Source of the DNA: Micropterix aruncella
Lineage: Eukaryota > Arthropoda > Insecta > Lepidoptera > Micropterigidae
Reading direction: 5' to 3'
Length of the DNA: 64,000 nt
Assembly (NCBI GenBank): GCA_944548615.1
Contig: OX155972.1
Location: 4,957,475-5,021,474, forward strand
Below, in pieces: positions 12,201 to 20,959 of this stretch. Below the pieces are notes generated by a model. The model was not told the DNA's origin and did no database searches. It worked only from the letters and a program-made list of their open reading frames with translations. Each line of letters begins with the position of its first letter. Position 1 is the first letter of the stretch. A program made the position numbers and the translations under genes.

Positions 12201-14732
12201 GTTGTTTGTAGTCTCTGTATACATATAGTAGAAAAACTTATCCCAATGGGCAAATATCTTCTGTTGGGTGCATGGGTTATATTATAATGAGATGGAACCG
12301 GGTTATATTTAAGTATGAAATTTCTTAAATTAGCTCGATATTCAGATGGATATATGATGGCGTATGACAACCTCTGGGGTCCGGTGCGGCGCTTATTTCG
12401 GGATTCTCATTGTTGGTTATGACGTTGTTTTTCAACACTCGCAAAATTGGTTTTACAAATGCAAACTTGGGTTTTACAAATGCTTCGTCATTTGTAAAAC
12501 CCAAGGTATGTAAAAAAAATATTGAAACCTGTCGGTAACTCAGAGCAGTGCAGCTGTTGCGCTTCCCCCGCCACCGCGCGAGAACTATATTTACAAGTGA
12601 GTAAACGAGATAGCTGCATAGTCGCGAGATCGATGCGTACTGGATATTTTTAACGTATCTTTACGCGCGTATGGCTTTGTTGGGGCGAAACACTGTAATT
12701 TTAATTACCGTGTCTTGGCATTTTAAACATAAAACAAATATGAAATAGTGTTTTTTTGCTTCTCATATCTTAAAAAGTAAACAATATAAAAATTAAGTAT
12801 GCCAAAGTACTAAATAGGTGACGAGAAATCCAATTAAGCCAAAACACTGTATCTTAACTTACAGTGTCTTGGCTTTGCACTGTAGTCCTGAGTGTACGGG
12901 TTTTTCCCCATTTCAGATCATCTTTAATCATTATTCCAAAATCCAAACTGCTCCGTTGGCGCCGGGGAATAACCGGTTTCGATTCTGTCCGTAATTAATA
13001 TCCTCGTTGACTATACTTTAGGTGGTGGAGGAGTTCAAGCTGCATGCCCGCGAGCGCAAGTTCATCGTCCGCGAGTTTGCCTACAACGAGGTGGAACTGG
13101 CCGCCGGTCGCTCGGAGATCACCAAACTGGTGACCGATAAGAAGAAGCAGTTTGGCCCCCTGGTGCGCTGGCTGAAGGTCAACTTCTCCGAGTGCTTCTG
13201 CGCCTGGATCCACGTCAAGGCCCTGCGGGTCTTCGTCGAGTCCGTCTTGAGGTAAGCCAGCTGCCAGGGATTTTAACCTCCCGTCGCTTGAAAATTGCCA
13301 AAGAAAAAAAAAAAAGAAGTTTAATGAGCGCCACCTTTTTAAAGCCAAATAGAAACTAAATGCAGAAAATGCAGAAACTAAATAAAAAAAGCTGTACTTA
13401 CAGAAAGATGATAAATAGGTTTAAAAACGAATTTACCACGTGACATTTGTAGCACCCGATTTTTTGAAGATGTTGAACCGCCATCGTCCAGGGTAGACAA
13501 TAGCGGTTGCAATATCGCAGAAACGTAGTAGGGTGCTACAAACTTCACGCAGTAAATTCGCTTTTAAACCTATTTAAAATGTCAAATAACCGCCACAGTT
13601 TTCGATTTCATATTACAGAAAGATTTTGCAAAAGCAAGAGTAGTTTAAAAAAAACGATTGTTTCAACCCAAGACTTTCTCGGCAAGTCGCCGCGGACTGA
13701 TCTCATCTTAATATTAATTTCATAAATAAAATCGATAAGCGCTCTCTCTCGGCCGGCGGTCGAACCCGACTGGGTCCCATTGCGATGCCTCAGGTAGCGC
13801 CGTTCGTTTCACGGCTCGCCTCGGGCGACTCGGCGTTAATATTATATTAAAATATATGGTTGAAGTTAAATATTATTACGGCAGTTTGAATATGAGATAT
13901 TCCGACCGAAATTTCATTATTTCATTTCGGCCCAACGAGGCATCTGTGTACCGAATCTCAAGCCTATAAGCCCAATATTTCGAGGTCAAAGTATGACTAG
14001 TGCGCCCCCTGGTGGATCGATTTCAACCACAATCTTTTTAACAATTCCCATGACCAAATGATGCCAAATTTCAGCTCAATCGGGTTAAGCGTTTGGGCGA
14101 TATCGTGAAGGAATGCACACAGACTTCCATCTGAAAATGGTCTTAATCGAGACAAGGGGGCTCAAAATAAATATTTCCATCTTCATCTTAAAAAAAAATT
14201 TGCACATTCACAACACTTTCCCTCTTTGTTGGCTGGTACGCTGCGAAAGTAAAAGTGTGGGCCGTGTTGCCATATTTCTTTCTGCCCGCATTTATGCCCA
14301 ATAAATTTTCAATATTCTGAATAATTTCACATTCCGATCACCTTTCGGGTTATTGAAATTCTGCTGTATTAAAATTTGTCTTATACTCTTTTTCACACTT
14401 TATAATTTTTTCTAGATACGGCTTACCTGTCAATTTTCAAGCGGTCGTAATGGTCCCCGCTAGGAAAGCAGGCCGTCGTCTGCGTGATGCACTTCACCAA
14501 CTCTACCAGCATCTGGACGCATCGGCCGGCAATGCACATCAAAACGCAACCGATGTGAGTATCCATTTATTGGTTTATTTTTGGGTATTTAAGGTGAGTT
14601 TCATACTAATTGTAATCTTATTCTAATCGTTTGCAGAACGCAGAGATGGCGGGTTTGGGTTTCGGCCAGTCAGAATACTACCCATACGTGTATTATAAAT
14701 TAAACATCGACATGATTGAACAAAAAGTCTAG
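3204..14732 (+). CDS. Vha44: V-type proton ATPase subunit C, six 3' coding exons
   Basis: Subunit C of the V1 sector links the peripheral stalk to the rotary V-ATPase that acidifies endomembrane compartments and energises insect epithelia. The exons are 3204-3292, 4796-4894, 6323-6446, 13022-13251, 14416-14554 and 14637-14732. They join in frame with AG/GT borders throughout and sum to 777 bases, giving 258 residues and a TAG stop. Family landmarks in order are [70 protein letters not shown] and [16 protein letters not shown]. Insect subunit C is usually about 380-390 residues, so roughly the first third lies upstream of base 1. GC-rich codons in exon 4 contrast with the AT-rich introns. Transposon relics fill introns 1 and 3; the coding frame is intact, so I take the gene as functional. 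Confidence 0.95.
3404..3715 (+). mobile_element. R2-like LINE 3' fragment (+ copy of an inverted pair)
   Basis: It begins inside the endonuclease region (CGCGGTGGAAGTCGGTGC) and runs through the 3' UTR hallmark ACATGTGGCAAGACAGCTGT to CCCGACTCCGGTCGG. It is followed at once by an opposite-strand copy, so the RLE segment at about 3405-3500 is the reverse complement of about 3720-3830. Both lie in an intron of the V-ATPase gene. Confidence 0.8.
3716..4645 (-). mobile_element. R2-like LINE fragment (- copy of an inverted pair)
   Basis: On the - strand this reads from the post-RT region ([14 protein letters not shown]) through the zinc-knuckle area into the restriction-like endonuclease, then stops short of the 3' UTR. 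Frameshifts and stops are frequent. It aligns with the longer copy at 38905-40335. Confidence 0.75.
4796..4894 (+). CDS. Vha44: V-ATPase subunit C exon
   Basis: The acceptor is tttcag and the donor GTGAGT. It encodes [18 protein letters not shown] followed by [16 protein letters not shown]; the last Lys codon is split by the intron. Confidence 0.95.
   Translation, partial: WKPSDSKPCRSGEEGTFYSGQRVFNHASRDSS
5470..6254 (-). mobile_element. LINE (RTE-like) ORF C-terminus and tail
   Basis: A - strand ORF from about 6254 to 5518 reads [40 protein letters not shown] and [20 protein letters not shown], then ends in a C-x2-C...H-x3-H finger ([20 protein letters not shown]). Such L-x-V-F-x-M-R-x-L and L-R-W-x-G-H-V-x-R-M blocks lie after the reverse transcriptase of RTE-like non-LTR elements. 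A short ATC-type tail occurs near 5473-5485. Upstream RT motifs are absent, so it is a 5'-truncated copy. Confidence 0.7.
6323..6446 (+). CDS. Vha44: V-ATPase subunit C exon
   Basis: The acceptor is tcccag and the donor GTAAGC. It encodes [20 protein letters not shown] and then [20 protein letters not shown], ending on a codon boundary. The 6.6-kb intron that follows is the largest in the visible gene. Confidence 0.95.
6480..7230 (-). mobile_element. LINE (CR1-like) 3' end
   Basis: The - strand reads [20 protein letters not shown] and [13 protein letters not shown], the W-N-x-x-P-x-E-V-I...FKxxL signature that closes many CR1/Jockey-type ORF2 proteins. TAATAATAA forms the 3' tail at about 6495. 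The body upstream is frameshifted. It begins some 40 bases after a V-ATPase exon donor. Confidence 0.65.
7231..8530. other. Unassigned intron DNA with a G-rich tract
   Basis: No gene is recognised. A segment near 7460-7500 (GCGCTCTCTCTCTGCC) resembles one near 13738-13760, hinting at a shared dispersed repeat. An almost pure G/A tract runs 8491-8526, just before a LINE end. Confidence 0.4.
8531..8728 (+). mobile_element. R2-like LINE 3' UTR fragment
   Basis: It carries the family 3' hallmark (ACATGTGGCAAGACAGCTGT, CCTACCACAGCCGGT, GAATTCCATGGCAGC) and ends in TTTGTATTTTATTTATTTA. It has only the last ~200 bases, as expected from 5' truncation during target-primed reverse transcription. Confidence 0.8.
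8966..9107. repeat. Dispersed repeat, left part of a split copy
   Basis: It aligns with 16229-16379 (shared: ACTTTTTATTT, ATAATCTAGCATT/ATAAGCTAGCATT, TTAGTTTCC, GCTCCTC). The alignment breaks exactly where the DUF7869 transposon starts and resumes after its right end, so the second copy serves as the empty site. Confidence 0.65.
11072..11440 (+). pseudogene. MADF/Myb-like DNA-binding protein of Harbinger, truncated
   Basis: It starts [22 protein letters not shown], then [30 protein letters not shown] and [16 protein letters not shown]. This is a complete MADF domain (three Trp/aromatic-anchored helices) of the kind encoded as the second protein of PIF/Harbinger elements, which helps the transposase bind its ends. 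The usual C-terminal part is missing; the frame runs into the truncated transposase on the other strand. Confidence 0.75.
11410..11893 (-). pseudogene. PIF/Harbinger transposase N-terminal part
   Basis: It reads [40 protein letters not shown], then [23 protein letters not shown] and VPETCKALI. This is the pre-catalytic region of Harbinger nucleases (WVRPW...; [15 protein letters not shown]). The DDE nuclease core that should follow is absent, so it is a deletion derivative. Confidence 0.8.
12886..13021. other. Intron end before V-ATPase exon
   Basis: Only about 130 bases separate the transposon's right target duplication from the ctttag acceptor. The stretch has a modest pyrimidine tract. 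Confidence 0.5.
13022..13251 (+). CDS. Vha44: V-ATPase subunit C exon (largest visible)
   Basis: The acceptor is ctttag at 13021 and the donor GTAAGC starts at 13252. It encodes [20 protein letters not shown], then [40 protein letters not shown] and [11 protein letters not shown]. It is markedly GC-rich compared with its surroundings. Confidence 0.97.
13398..13624. mobile_element. Inverted-dimer retroposon copy with 12-bp target duplication
   Basis: TTACAGAAAGAT occurs at 13398-13409 and 13613-13624. Between them, the first half is a reverse-complement arm (AATAGGTTTAAAAACGAATT, TTTGTAGCACCCG) and the second half a forward copy (GGGTGCTACAAACTTCACGC, CGAATT counterpart, AACCTATTT), ending in CAGTTTTCGATTTCATA. 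The arms are diverged. It has the same plan as 56803-57096 and lies in a V-ATPase intron. Confidence 0.7.
14260..14412 (+). repeat. Segmental duplicate A (intron segment)
   Basis: The segment GTTGCCATATTTCTTTCTGC ... CAATATTCTGAATAA ... TTATTGAAATTCTGCTGT ends at the acceptor of the V-ATPase exon. It is partly repeated at 15290-15400 and 15617-15640. It supplies the intact TA site for the MITE inserted in the other copy. Confidence 0.6.
14416..14554 (+). CDS. Vha44: V-ATPase subunit C exon
   Basis: The acceptor is tttctag and the donor GTGAGT. It encodes [20 protein letters not shown] followed by [19 protein letters not shown] and a variable Ala/Asn/His linker, ending in phase 0. Confidence 0.95.
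14637..14732 (+). CDS. Vha44: V-ATPase subunit C terminal exon
   Basis: The acceptor is tttgcag. It encodes [20 protein letters not shown] and then [11 protein letters not shown] before TAG at 14730-14732. A possible polyadenylation signal AATAAA lies at 15266-15271, but the true 3' end cannot be fixed from sequence alone. Confidence 0.95.
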   Translation, partial: NAEMAGLGFGQSEYYPYVYYKLNIDMIEQKV

Positions 14733-15289
14733 AATAACGCGGCGTGCCGTAGCTACGCACACGAGGCTAGGCCTGGCGCGGCTTCAAAAAACCCTCTACA
14801 GCAGTATTACAAGCGTCCGTATACCGTACTGTAGAACTTCAATTATCCGAGGCACGATTTTGTCGACAGTATTTTCCTCAATATTTTTGTCTTTCTACGC
14901 ACCTACAAGCTCGCTCATGTATACCACAACGTACAAGCTCCTGTATTCTGATGAGGTTATACCCAAAAACTATCTCTTTGCCGGCACATTCTGTTTGTTA
15001 TAGGTGTAATCTATTCTTGACTCCTCTCTATGAAATAATGGCAAGATTATGAGAGAAGAGAACGAATATAAAATTTAGCATTTCAACAGCATGACATGGA
15101 CAATGACTTCGAAGCTAACAAAATTACCGTTGTTGACACTTCAGCGAAATACACAAAATGACCCATAAGAATTTTAACCTTCTCTCTTTAGCTATGTTTC
15201 TTGCCGCAATTTGCATCCTTTTCGCACATTGTGTAAGTAAGTACACCTGCAACAAGACAAAAAACAATAAAAAGGTGCAAACCCTGTCG
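14733..15289 (+). other. V-ATPase 3' UTR and downstream flank
   Basis: No conserved ORF. It probably contains the 3' UTR; AATAAA occurs at 15266-15271. Confidence 0.4.
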
Positions 15290-15400
15290 CCATATTTATG
15301 GCTGTGTTTAGGCCCTGGTAAATATTGTATATTCTGAATAACATCATATTCCGATTATCTCTCGGGTAATTGAAGCTCTGCTGTTTGAAAATGTGTCATA

Positions 15401-15618
15401 TAGGGTAAAAGTGGGATAGTTGCCCCAGGAGCCGTCGTCGAACTTTATTTTTACACAGGCGATAAGTGCAATCTTCGCGGTTGCCGCTCAAAGACTAGAG
15501 GGGTAGGGAGTTGTACTTTGCTTATAACTATTAGCTGCGACCGTATCATGTTTGCAAGTCTTAATTTTGAAGTATGGAGCGTCTATCCTCCTGGGGCAAC
15601 TATCACACTTTTACCCTA
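15401..15618. mobile_element. mariner/Tc1-type MITE with TA duplication
   Basis: Inverted ends GGGTAAAAGTGGGATAGTTG CCCCAGGAG (left) and GGGTAAAAGTGTGATAGTTG CCCCAGGAGG (right) are flanked by TA at 15401-15402 and 15617-15618. The duplicate segment at 14260-14412 reads TTATACTC without it, an internal empty site. It is 214 bp long and non-coding. Confidence 0.8.
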
Positions 15619-15639
15619 CTCTTCTTTTTCCACAGTGAA

Positions 15640-16228
15640 TTTCTTGGCATGTGTAGTTGAATCACCGTAAATAGGTTGATTTTTGAAACTGCGAGCGGCC
15701 TTAGTCTAACTATAGAAGCGATATTAATTATAAGTCAAAGAAATGAGTTTATTTTGTTGAGGTTATCTGTTGATTTTGATGGGTGAGCGTCTTTTGTAAT
15801 ACTTACAACATTGGATTGTCGTGCAAGTTTTAAAAATTATAGATATTTTATGAGAGCATTAGCATCATATATTTTGGAGTCAAGGTCACACAGTTGACTA
15901 TACATTACAGTATGTATGGCTAAGCGCTGCGCGCTTCCTCCCTTTTATCTCAAAAACGGTTGAGCGCATGAAAAACTGTTTGGAACAAATTTGTCACAAA
16001 TTTTATGCTCTACATTTTTTATGATAGATGTTAACATCATTGCAGCTATAGAAACCTAGATAATCGTAAAAAAACCGATTGTTGTGACCTTTAATAAATT
16101 ACGACGCAGACACGAGATTTTATGAGACTTTTGGGACAACTTTTAGGATGCCGAAATGAAGGTGTATACGAGTTTCCAGCTTATTATCTCTCATTCCGAG
16201 GTGAAACTCTTTAAATGATTCGACTATT
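15640..16228. other. Unassigned AT-rich DNA
   Basis: No gene or recognised repeat. Confidence 0.4.
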
Positions 16229-16379
16229 GATGGCATTACTTTACTGCAACCAAGAAGTTTTATAAATTTTATTCAAGTAGTGTTAAATAGTCTATTTAAT
16301 ACTTTTTATTTAAATAAGCTAGCATTCTTAGTTTCCAACATATTAAAGTTTATGATGGTTACCCAGATTCATTGCTCCT
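16229..16379. repeat. Dispersed repeat, uninterrupted copy
   Basis: It matches 8966-9107. Downstream, CAGTATGCTAGGGTTATCC resembles GAGTGTACGGGTTTTTCC after the transposon's right end. Confidence 0.6.
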
Positions 16380-17259
16380 CAGTATGCTAGGGTTATCCTA
16401 TAACTTTGAACAATCAATGCAATCTTGCAAAAGGCGCTTTCTCAACATAAATTGATACAATAAAAGGATAATAATGATATATTTAGAATACTTAAAAAAA
16501 CATATGAAAAACGCAGTATTTATATTGTTGACATATTTTGTTCATAGCGTGTTGTTAAATGTATATTGAAACAAAAAATATTGTAAGCTGGTTTACAATT
16601 TCATCTTTGTAATTTTAGTAGGTAATCCGCAGTTTAGAAATTGCTTTTGATTTTTCATAATTCTATCAAAAACTTGGTGCTTTTAAGTAGAGCTCGTGCG
16701 TTGATAGTCGGGAAAAATACTTCTCGCTCTTGAATCTTAAGATTCATAAAAGGGAATTAATATGATATTGGTACCTTTGTCATTAATAAAAAAACACTAC
16801 TAAATTCGATCATTTTAAAGCTAAATCTGATAGGAAATAGCATCCGACTGGCAATATTTCAAAACATAAAATTTTCAAACTTACATACTTACATTAAAAA
16901 AAAAAGTTTTAAAGATAGTTTAAAAAAAAACTATCCTAACCTATCGCCATATATTCATGAATTATAAAAAAAAAACAAATTTAACCTACCCAAATTTAGA
17001 TGTTTGACGCTTCTTTAACCCTTAAGAAAGTTGGCCATGGAAATGAAACTCGCAACGGCATCTTTCCAACCCTCGAAAAATTCTTTGTAGGGGGTGTTAC
17101 TGCACGAATACCAATGTATAATGGTGGCTTATTCAATGAAGGTGACTTTTTTTTTGCATATTACATAATTGCGTAAATACGGAGATTGGCCGTCCGCGAG
17201 TTGTCACAACAAAAATACACCGATCGAGAGTATTAGCATTCTAACGGTTCAATGCCTAT
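16380..17259. other. Unassigned AT-rich DNA
   Basis: No gene seen; several A-runs, and an inverted AAAGATAGTTT / AAACTATC pair near 16910-16935. Confidence 0.35.
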
Positions 17260-17261
17260 AA

Positions 17262-17395
17262 AATAAAATACAAACGGAGCTGCCATGGAATTCACCGACC
17301 GAAATCGGGCCCATCATATATAATTATTACACTTCTGGGAGGTGAACGGTGGATTCCGGACTAACGACCGGCTGTGGTAGGTTTAGGACAGCTTC
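17262..17395 (-). mobile_element. R2-like LINE 3' UTR fragment
   Basis: The reverse complement of the family 3' end: AATAAAATACAAACGGAGCT GCCATGGAATTCACCGACCG, then CGACCGGCTGTGGTAGG. It is about 130 bases long, cut within ACAGCT. Confidence 0.8.
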
Positions 17396-18045
17396 TTTGC
17401 TTTTTTAGTGATCTCGAAAAAAGATTGTTGCAGTTTTGAAATCAGCATGGTGAATATAGTCGGGTAACGTTAAAACCTCAACAGTATAGAAAAGGTACCA
17501 ATATTAGGATAATACCCAAAAACATCTAACTAATCAATGCTTACGTTACGTATTTACAATCTGATACTATAATACGTGCCATTCATTAGAGAAAATATTA
17601 TCTAACCGTCGTTTTGTACAAAAATACATTCATTTTCCTATATTATTTTCGAAAATATATTATTTCTAAAGATAATGCACACAGCTGTTGTGGTTTTGAG
17701 ATAGATTTGTTGATTTTATAAACTTGCGTTGACACATTTTATTTTATTATCTACCCTATTATATTTGTTTTTGGTTTGTCGTCAACCAAGACCTTGTAAA
17801 GACCCGTTTATAATCCTAATAAATTTTAAGGATAATGTGTATAAACGTTGTAAAGAGAAAACTTGTATATAAAACATTCCTCATTTGAGTAGTTAAATAA
17901 AAGATTTCAAGAATTTTTCATGTTTTTTAATTTTTGTAAAAATGAAATACATTTCAGGTGCTTAGCTTTTATCATTGATATTTTTTTTAAAATCAGAATT
18001 CGAAGTGTTAGCATTAATTTTGAAATTTTCCTTACAAAATCGTAA
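17396..18045. other. Unassigned AT-rich DNA
   Basis: No gene or repeat recognised. Confidence 0.35.
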
Positions 18046-18085
18046 TCTATACTAATATAATAAAGAAGTAATGTTTGTAAGTTTG

Positions 18086-18683
18086 TAAATAAAATACAAA
18101 CGAAGCTGCCTGGAATTCACCGATTGGAGTCAGGCCCATCGTAATACAATTTTTTTACGCTTCTGGGGGGTGAGCAGTGGATTCCCGACTAACGACCGGC
18201 TGTGGTAGGTTTAGGACAGCTGTCTTGCCACATGTGAGCGTTCACCTTACCACCCATTCACTCCCCCTTCGAAGCCATAGAATTTGAGATGCGCAAATCG
18301 CGGTTTTAGATATTTTTTCTAGGAAATAGTTGATTATTTTTCTGGAAAGACCAAGATCTTTAAAGAGGTGAAATAGAGGTTTAGCTGGCAGGCCGCCAGC
18401 GCCAACTTCCACCGCGTGAAGGTGAACAGTGAAGCCGTTCCGGGTTACAGCATTTGCGAGATCATGGTATTTATTTAATTTGTACTCGTGGTCTTTTGGG
18501 ATATTTGATTCCCATGGAACAGTTAATTCTACGATAAGGGCCATCTTCCGAGATAGAGAGTAAAGAGTTATATCTGAACGGAGGGCTGTGCATCCGAGAC
18601 TTTTAGGGAATTTATACTGCTTAGAGACCGAATCAACCTCCAGAATCCAATCTGAAGCTTTCTCAATTATTGAGAAAGGTTAT
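18086..18683 (-). mobile_element. R2-like LINE 3' end with endonuclease domain
   Basis: The - strand ORF at 18544-18242 reads [60 protein letters not shown] and ends WLRRGSEWVVR. ELTVPWE with its upstream RPDI is the core of the restriction-like endonuclease (RLE) found after the RT in R2/NeSL/Hero-type LINEs. The 3' UTR and TTTATTT terminus follow. Confidence 0.8.
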
Positions 18684-19261
18684 GTAAGGGGTAATCTCCG
18701 AAACTACTCCTTTAACACTTCTACAATTTCAAAAATTATTTCACTAATGGAAATCTCCATTATCAATGATTGCTATAGGCTATATTTTATTGCGATAGAT
18801 ATTAGTTTTTAATACAAAATCAGGATATTTGTAAAGTAAGTCGAAAAAATGAGCCGGTGAGTTGCTTTATCGGTGTGCGCTGACGAAACGATTTGATATA
18901 TCTGAAAACAATATATGATAAAAACATCGGCCTCAGAGAGATCTATAAAAAAGTCAGCGACAGCATATGTATGACTATGCTAGCATGACTGACAGCAGAT
19001 GACTTTTACATCTCAAAAAAATAAGTATGCTGTGTTTGTGAAAGATAAAATAGAATAAAAATCCTTATCAAAATAAATGAAACCATTATCAAGGGTGGTT
19101 AATAAAGATAAAATTCGCCATTTACTGTAAGTTTTTAGGTGGTATATTTATAGAGATATGAAATTTGTAACGCGAGCAAGCACCCCGAAATACCTAGAAG
19201 GCGGTGGCGGCGGCTGCTGGCCAAGCAAGGTCAGCGTTAAGCGGAAGGCGGCACGGGTGGC

Positions 19262-19850
19262 GAGGAATAATAATAATAATAATAATAAAAAACTCTTTAT
19301 TTCCAATTAAAAAGGCGAGCTTATTGCCTTGCGGCAATGTCTATCAGCTAACCTATAGCTTAAGTTTATAATGTAATTTGTTACGTTGGCTACACAAAAG
19401 AATACTAAAATTTAAAGTGATTAGAAAAAAAAGAAACAGACAATACGAAAAAGAAAAAGATATAAAAAAAAGGAAAACAAATTACTAAAATTAAATAAAG
19501 TCGCAGAGAAAAGGAAGGAGAGGAAGGAAGGAAAAGGAAGCGAAAAGGAGGGGGGAAGAGAAGGGTTGGCTAGTTTATGGTTTTAGGATTATATGCTCTT
19601 TGAGCCTGGCCTTGAACGAGGAAATGCTGGGGCTGTTCTAACATTATTCGGTAAAGCATTCCAGAGTCGTGCAGCTTCCACGGAGAAGACGAAAAAAAGT
19701 CGCTGCTATGACCAGGGATGGATAACAGGTTATTGCCCTCTGATCTCAGGGGACGGCCGTGCGCCGACAGCGCGGTGAACCTATCGGCAAGATAAGGCGC
19801 GTACGTCTGCGAGATAGGTAGCGTATATCCGAGCGGGGACGTCTTGCACT
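19262..19850 (-). mobile_element. LINE (CR1/Jockey-like) 3' end with ATT tail
   Basis: The - strand reads LRSEGNNLLSIPGHSSDFF then WKLHDSGMLYRIML in shifted frames. This resembles the closing I-P-x-x-R-T-x-F-x-x-S-F...WN-x-L-P block. A 3' UTR with GCCGCAAGGCAATAAGCTCG and an (ATT)n tail at about 19266-19290 follow. Confidence 0.6.
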
Positions 19851-20221
19851 ATATATCTAAAGGTAGCATCTAAAAAGACAATTAAACGCCACCCTACATA
19901 AATTGACAAATCAATTCAAAAGTTTATGTGAAGCGAAGCCGCGGGCAACAGCTAGTATAAGATAAAATGGGACACAGAAGGAGCCTCACCAAAGATTGTG
20001 CAAATTTTCGACTGTAGTATGCGATCATAAACAATCGGGCGTCTTTGGAAACAGTGAGTCTAAACTCATCGTCCAATCCTTCTACCGGGACGAACGACAC
20101 AGCTTCAACAAATTCGAAAAACGCCGTCCAGGCCGCATACTTTTCTAGATGTGTCCTAACCTGGCCCGTACACGTTATCAAACGAACGAACCATTAATTA
20201 TATAGCCTATTAGATTGCTCA

Positions 20222-20915
20222 ATGTCGTAATACATCTTGCGGTGTCAACTACAACGGGCGAGCCCGTCACCACAGGACGTTTTAACGATTAGTCGTTCTG
20301 TCGCCCTGCAGTGAACGTAGAAGACTTTGGACAGTACAATCCTACGTCCAGCTACGTCACCACCCGTGAGAGTCCAACGCCTTACCGCGAGTTAGCCAGG
20401 AATAAACCCGGCGGGCTCGAGATACACGCGCCCTCACTTCCTATTGTGACCAGATTTCTCCGGTCTCTCAATTGGTCCCGAGTTCGAGGTCGCTTGCGCG
20501 GTCCTCTCCCTTATGAAGCGGTGAAACGGAGTGCACCGAATCTATCGCGGACCAAGGCGTCCTTTGCCCGCCTCTTACACGGGATCGGATGGCCAATGGT
20601 CAATTCAAGAGCAGTCGCCATAAGGTACGCAACCACCCCCGCTCTATAGGAAACAATACAGTTCCCAGACTCCCCCGACTGTTAGTCGGAGAGCACAATC
20701 GATTGGCTTGCGCCGCACGGTGTGCAGACCGTCCAGGGGCGCCAGAGGTTTGATTCCCAGGGGAGACTGGTTGACCCAGTGTCCTACCCTGGATTCGCAC
20801 CCCATGCGGGGAGGCCGTCGGATGGGTGTTGACCCGTGAGTGTGACCGACCCTGAACACATGGGTCATCGTGGCCAACTCATCATGGGCCCGTTAGCCCC
20901 CTATGTCGTAATACA
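20222..20915 (-). mobile_element. Long SINE-like element, 668 bp, 13-bp target duplication
   Basis: ATGTCGTAATACA flanks the element at 20222-20234 and 20903-20915. The body (20235-20902) is GC-rich against AT-rich surroundings. On the - strand it starts with a tRNA-like head (GGGCTAACGG, GAGTTGGCCACGA, GGGTCAACACCC) and ends GGGCTCGCCCGTTGTAGTTG ACACCGCAAGA. A long, variable duplication indicates target-primed retroposition. The open frame it contains on the + strand is not conserved between copies, so I do not call a gene. Confidence 0.7.
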
Positions 20916-20959
20916 ATTTGACGACTAGGATATTACTCACGACGACTAGGATGGCACTC

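Larger units (their letters stand above)
9108..12885 (-). mobile_element. DNA transposon with DUF7869-type protein, TCCT duplication
   Basis: The left end is CTGCCGTGTAAAGCC then AAGACACTGTA. The right end, read inward, is CTACAGTGCAAAGCC then AAGACACTGTA (23 of 26 positions match). TCCT flanks it at 9104-9107 and 12886-12889, and a related unoccupied site at 16376-16379 also reads TCCT. Copies of the AAGACACTGT motif recur inside both ends (about 9364-9400 and 12690-12715), some as palindromes, like transposase binding sites. The only long coding region is a - strand DUF7869-type gene, broken and interrupted by a Harbinger element. A 4-bp duplication is known for the Sola superfamily, but membership is unproven. 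Confidence 0.75.
18046..19955 (+). mobile_element. Helitron-like element with nested LINE pieces
   Basis: It starts TCTATACTAATATAATAAAG after an A and ends GCGGGCAACAGCTAG before a T, the Helitron rule of TC...CTAG inserted between A and T. Both termini are those seen on lepidopteran non-autonomous Helitrons. Its 1.9 kb includes a - strand R2-like LINE end (18086-18683) and a - strand CR1/Jockey-type LINE end (19262-19850). No Rep/helicase coding is present. Confidence 0.7.

Noticed and set aside
12995..13348. 117-residue - strand ORF
   Set aside because: It is the antisense shadow of the GC-rich V-ATPase exon at 13022-13251.
20311..20649. 112-residue + strand ORF in GC-rich DNA, repeated at 26017-26298
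   Set aside because: The frame is broken or shifted in the other copies of the SINE-like family; GC-rich DNA with few stops explains it.
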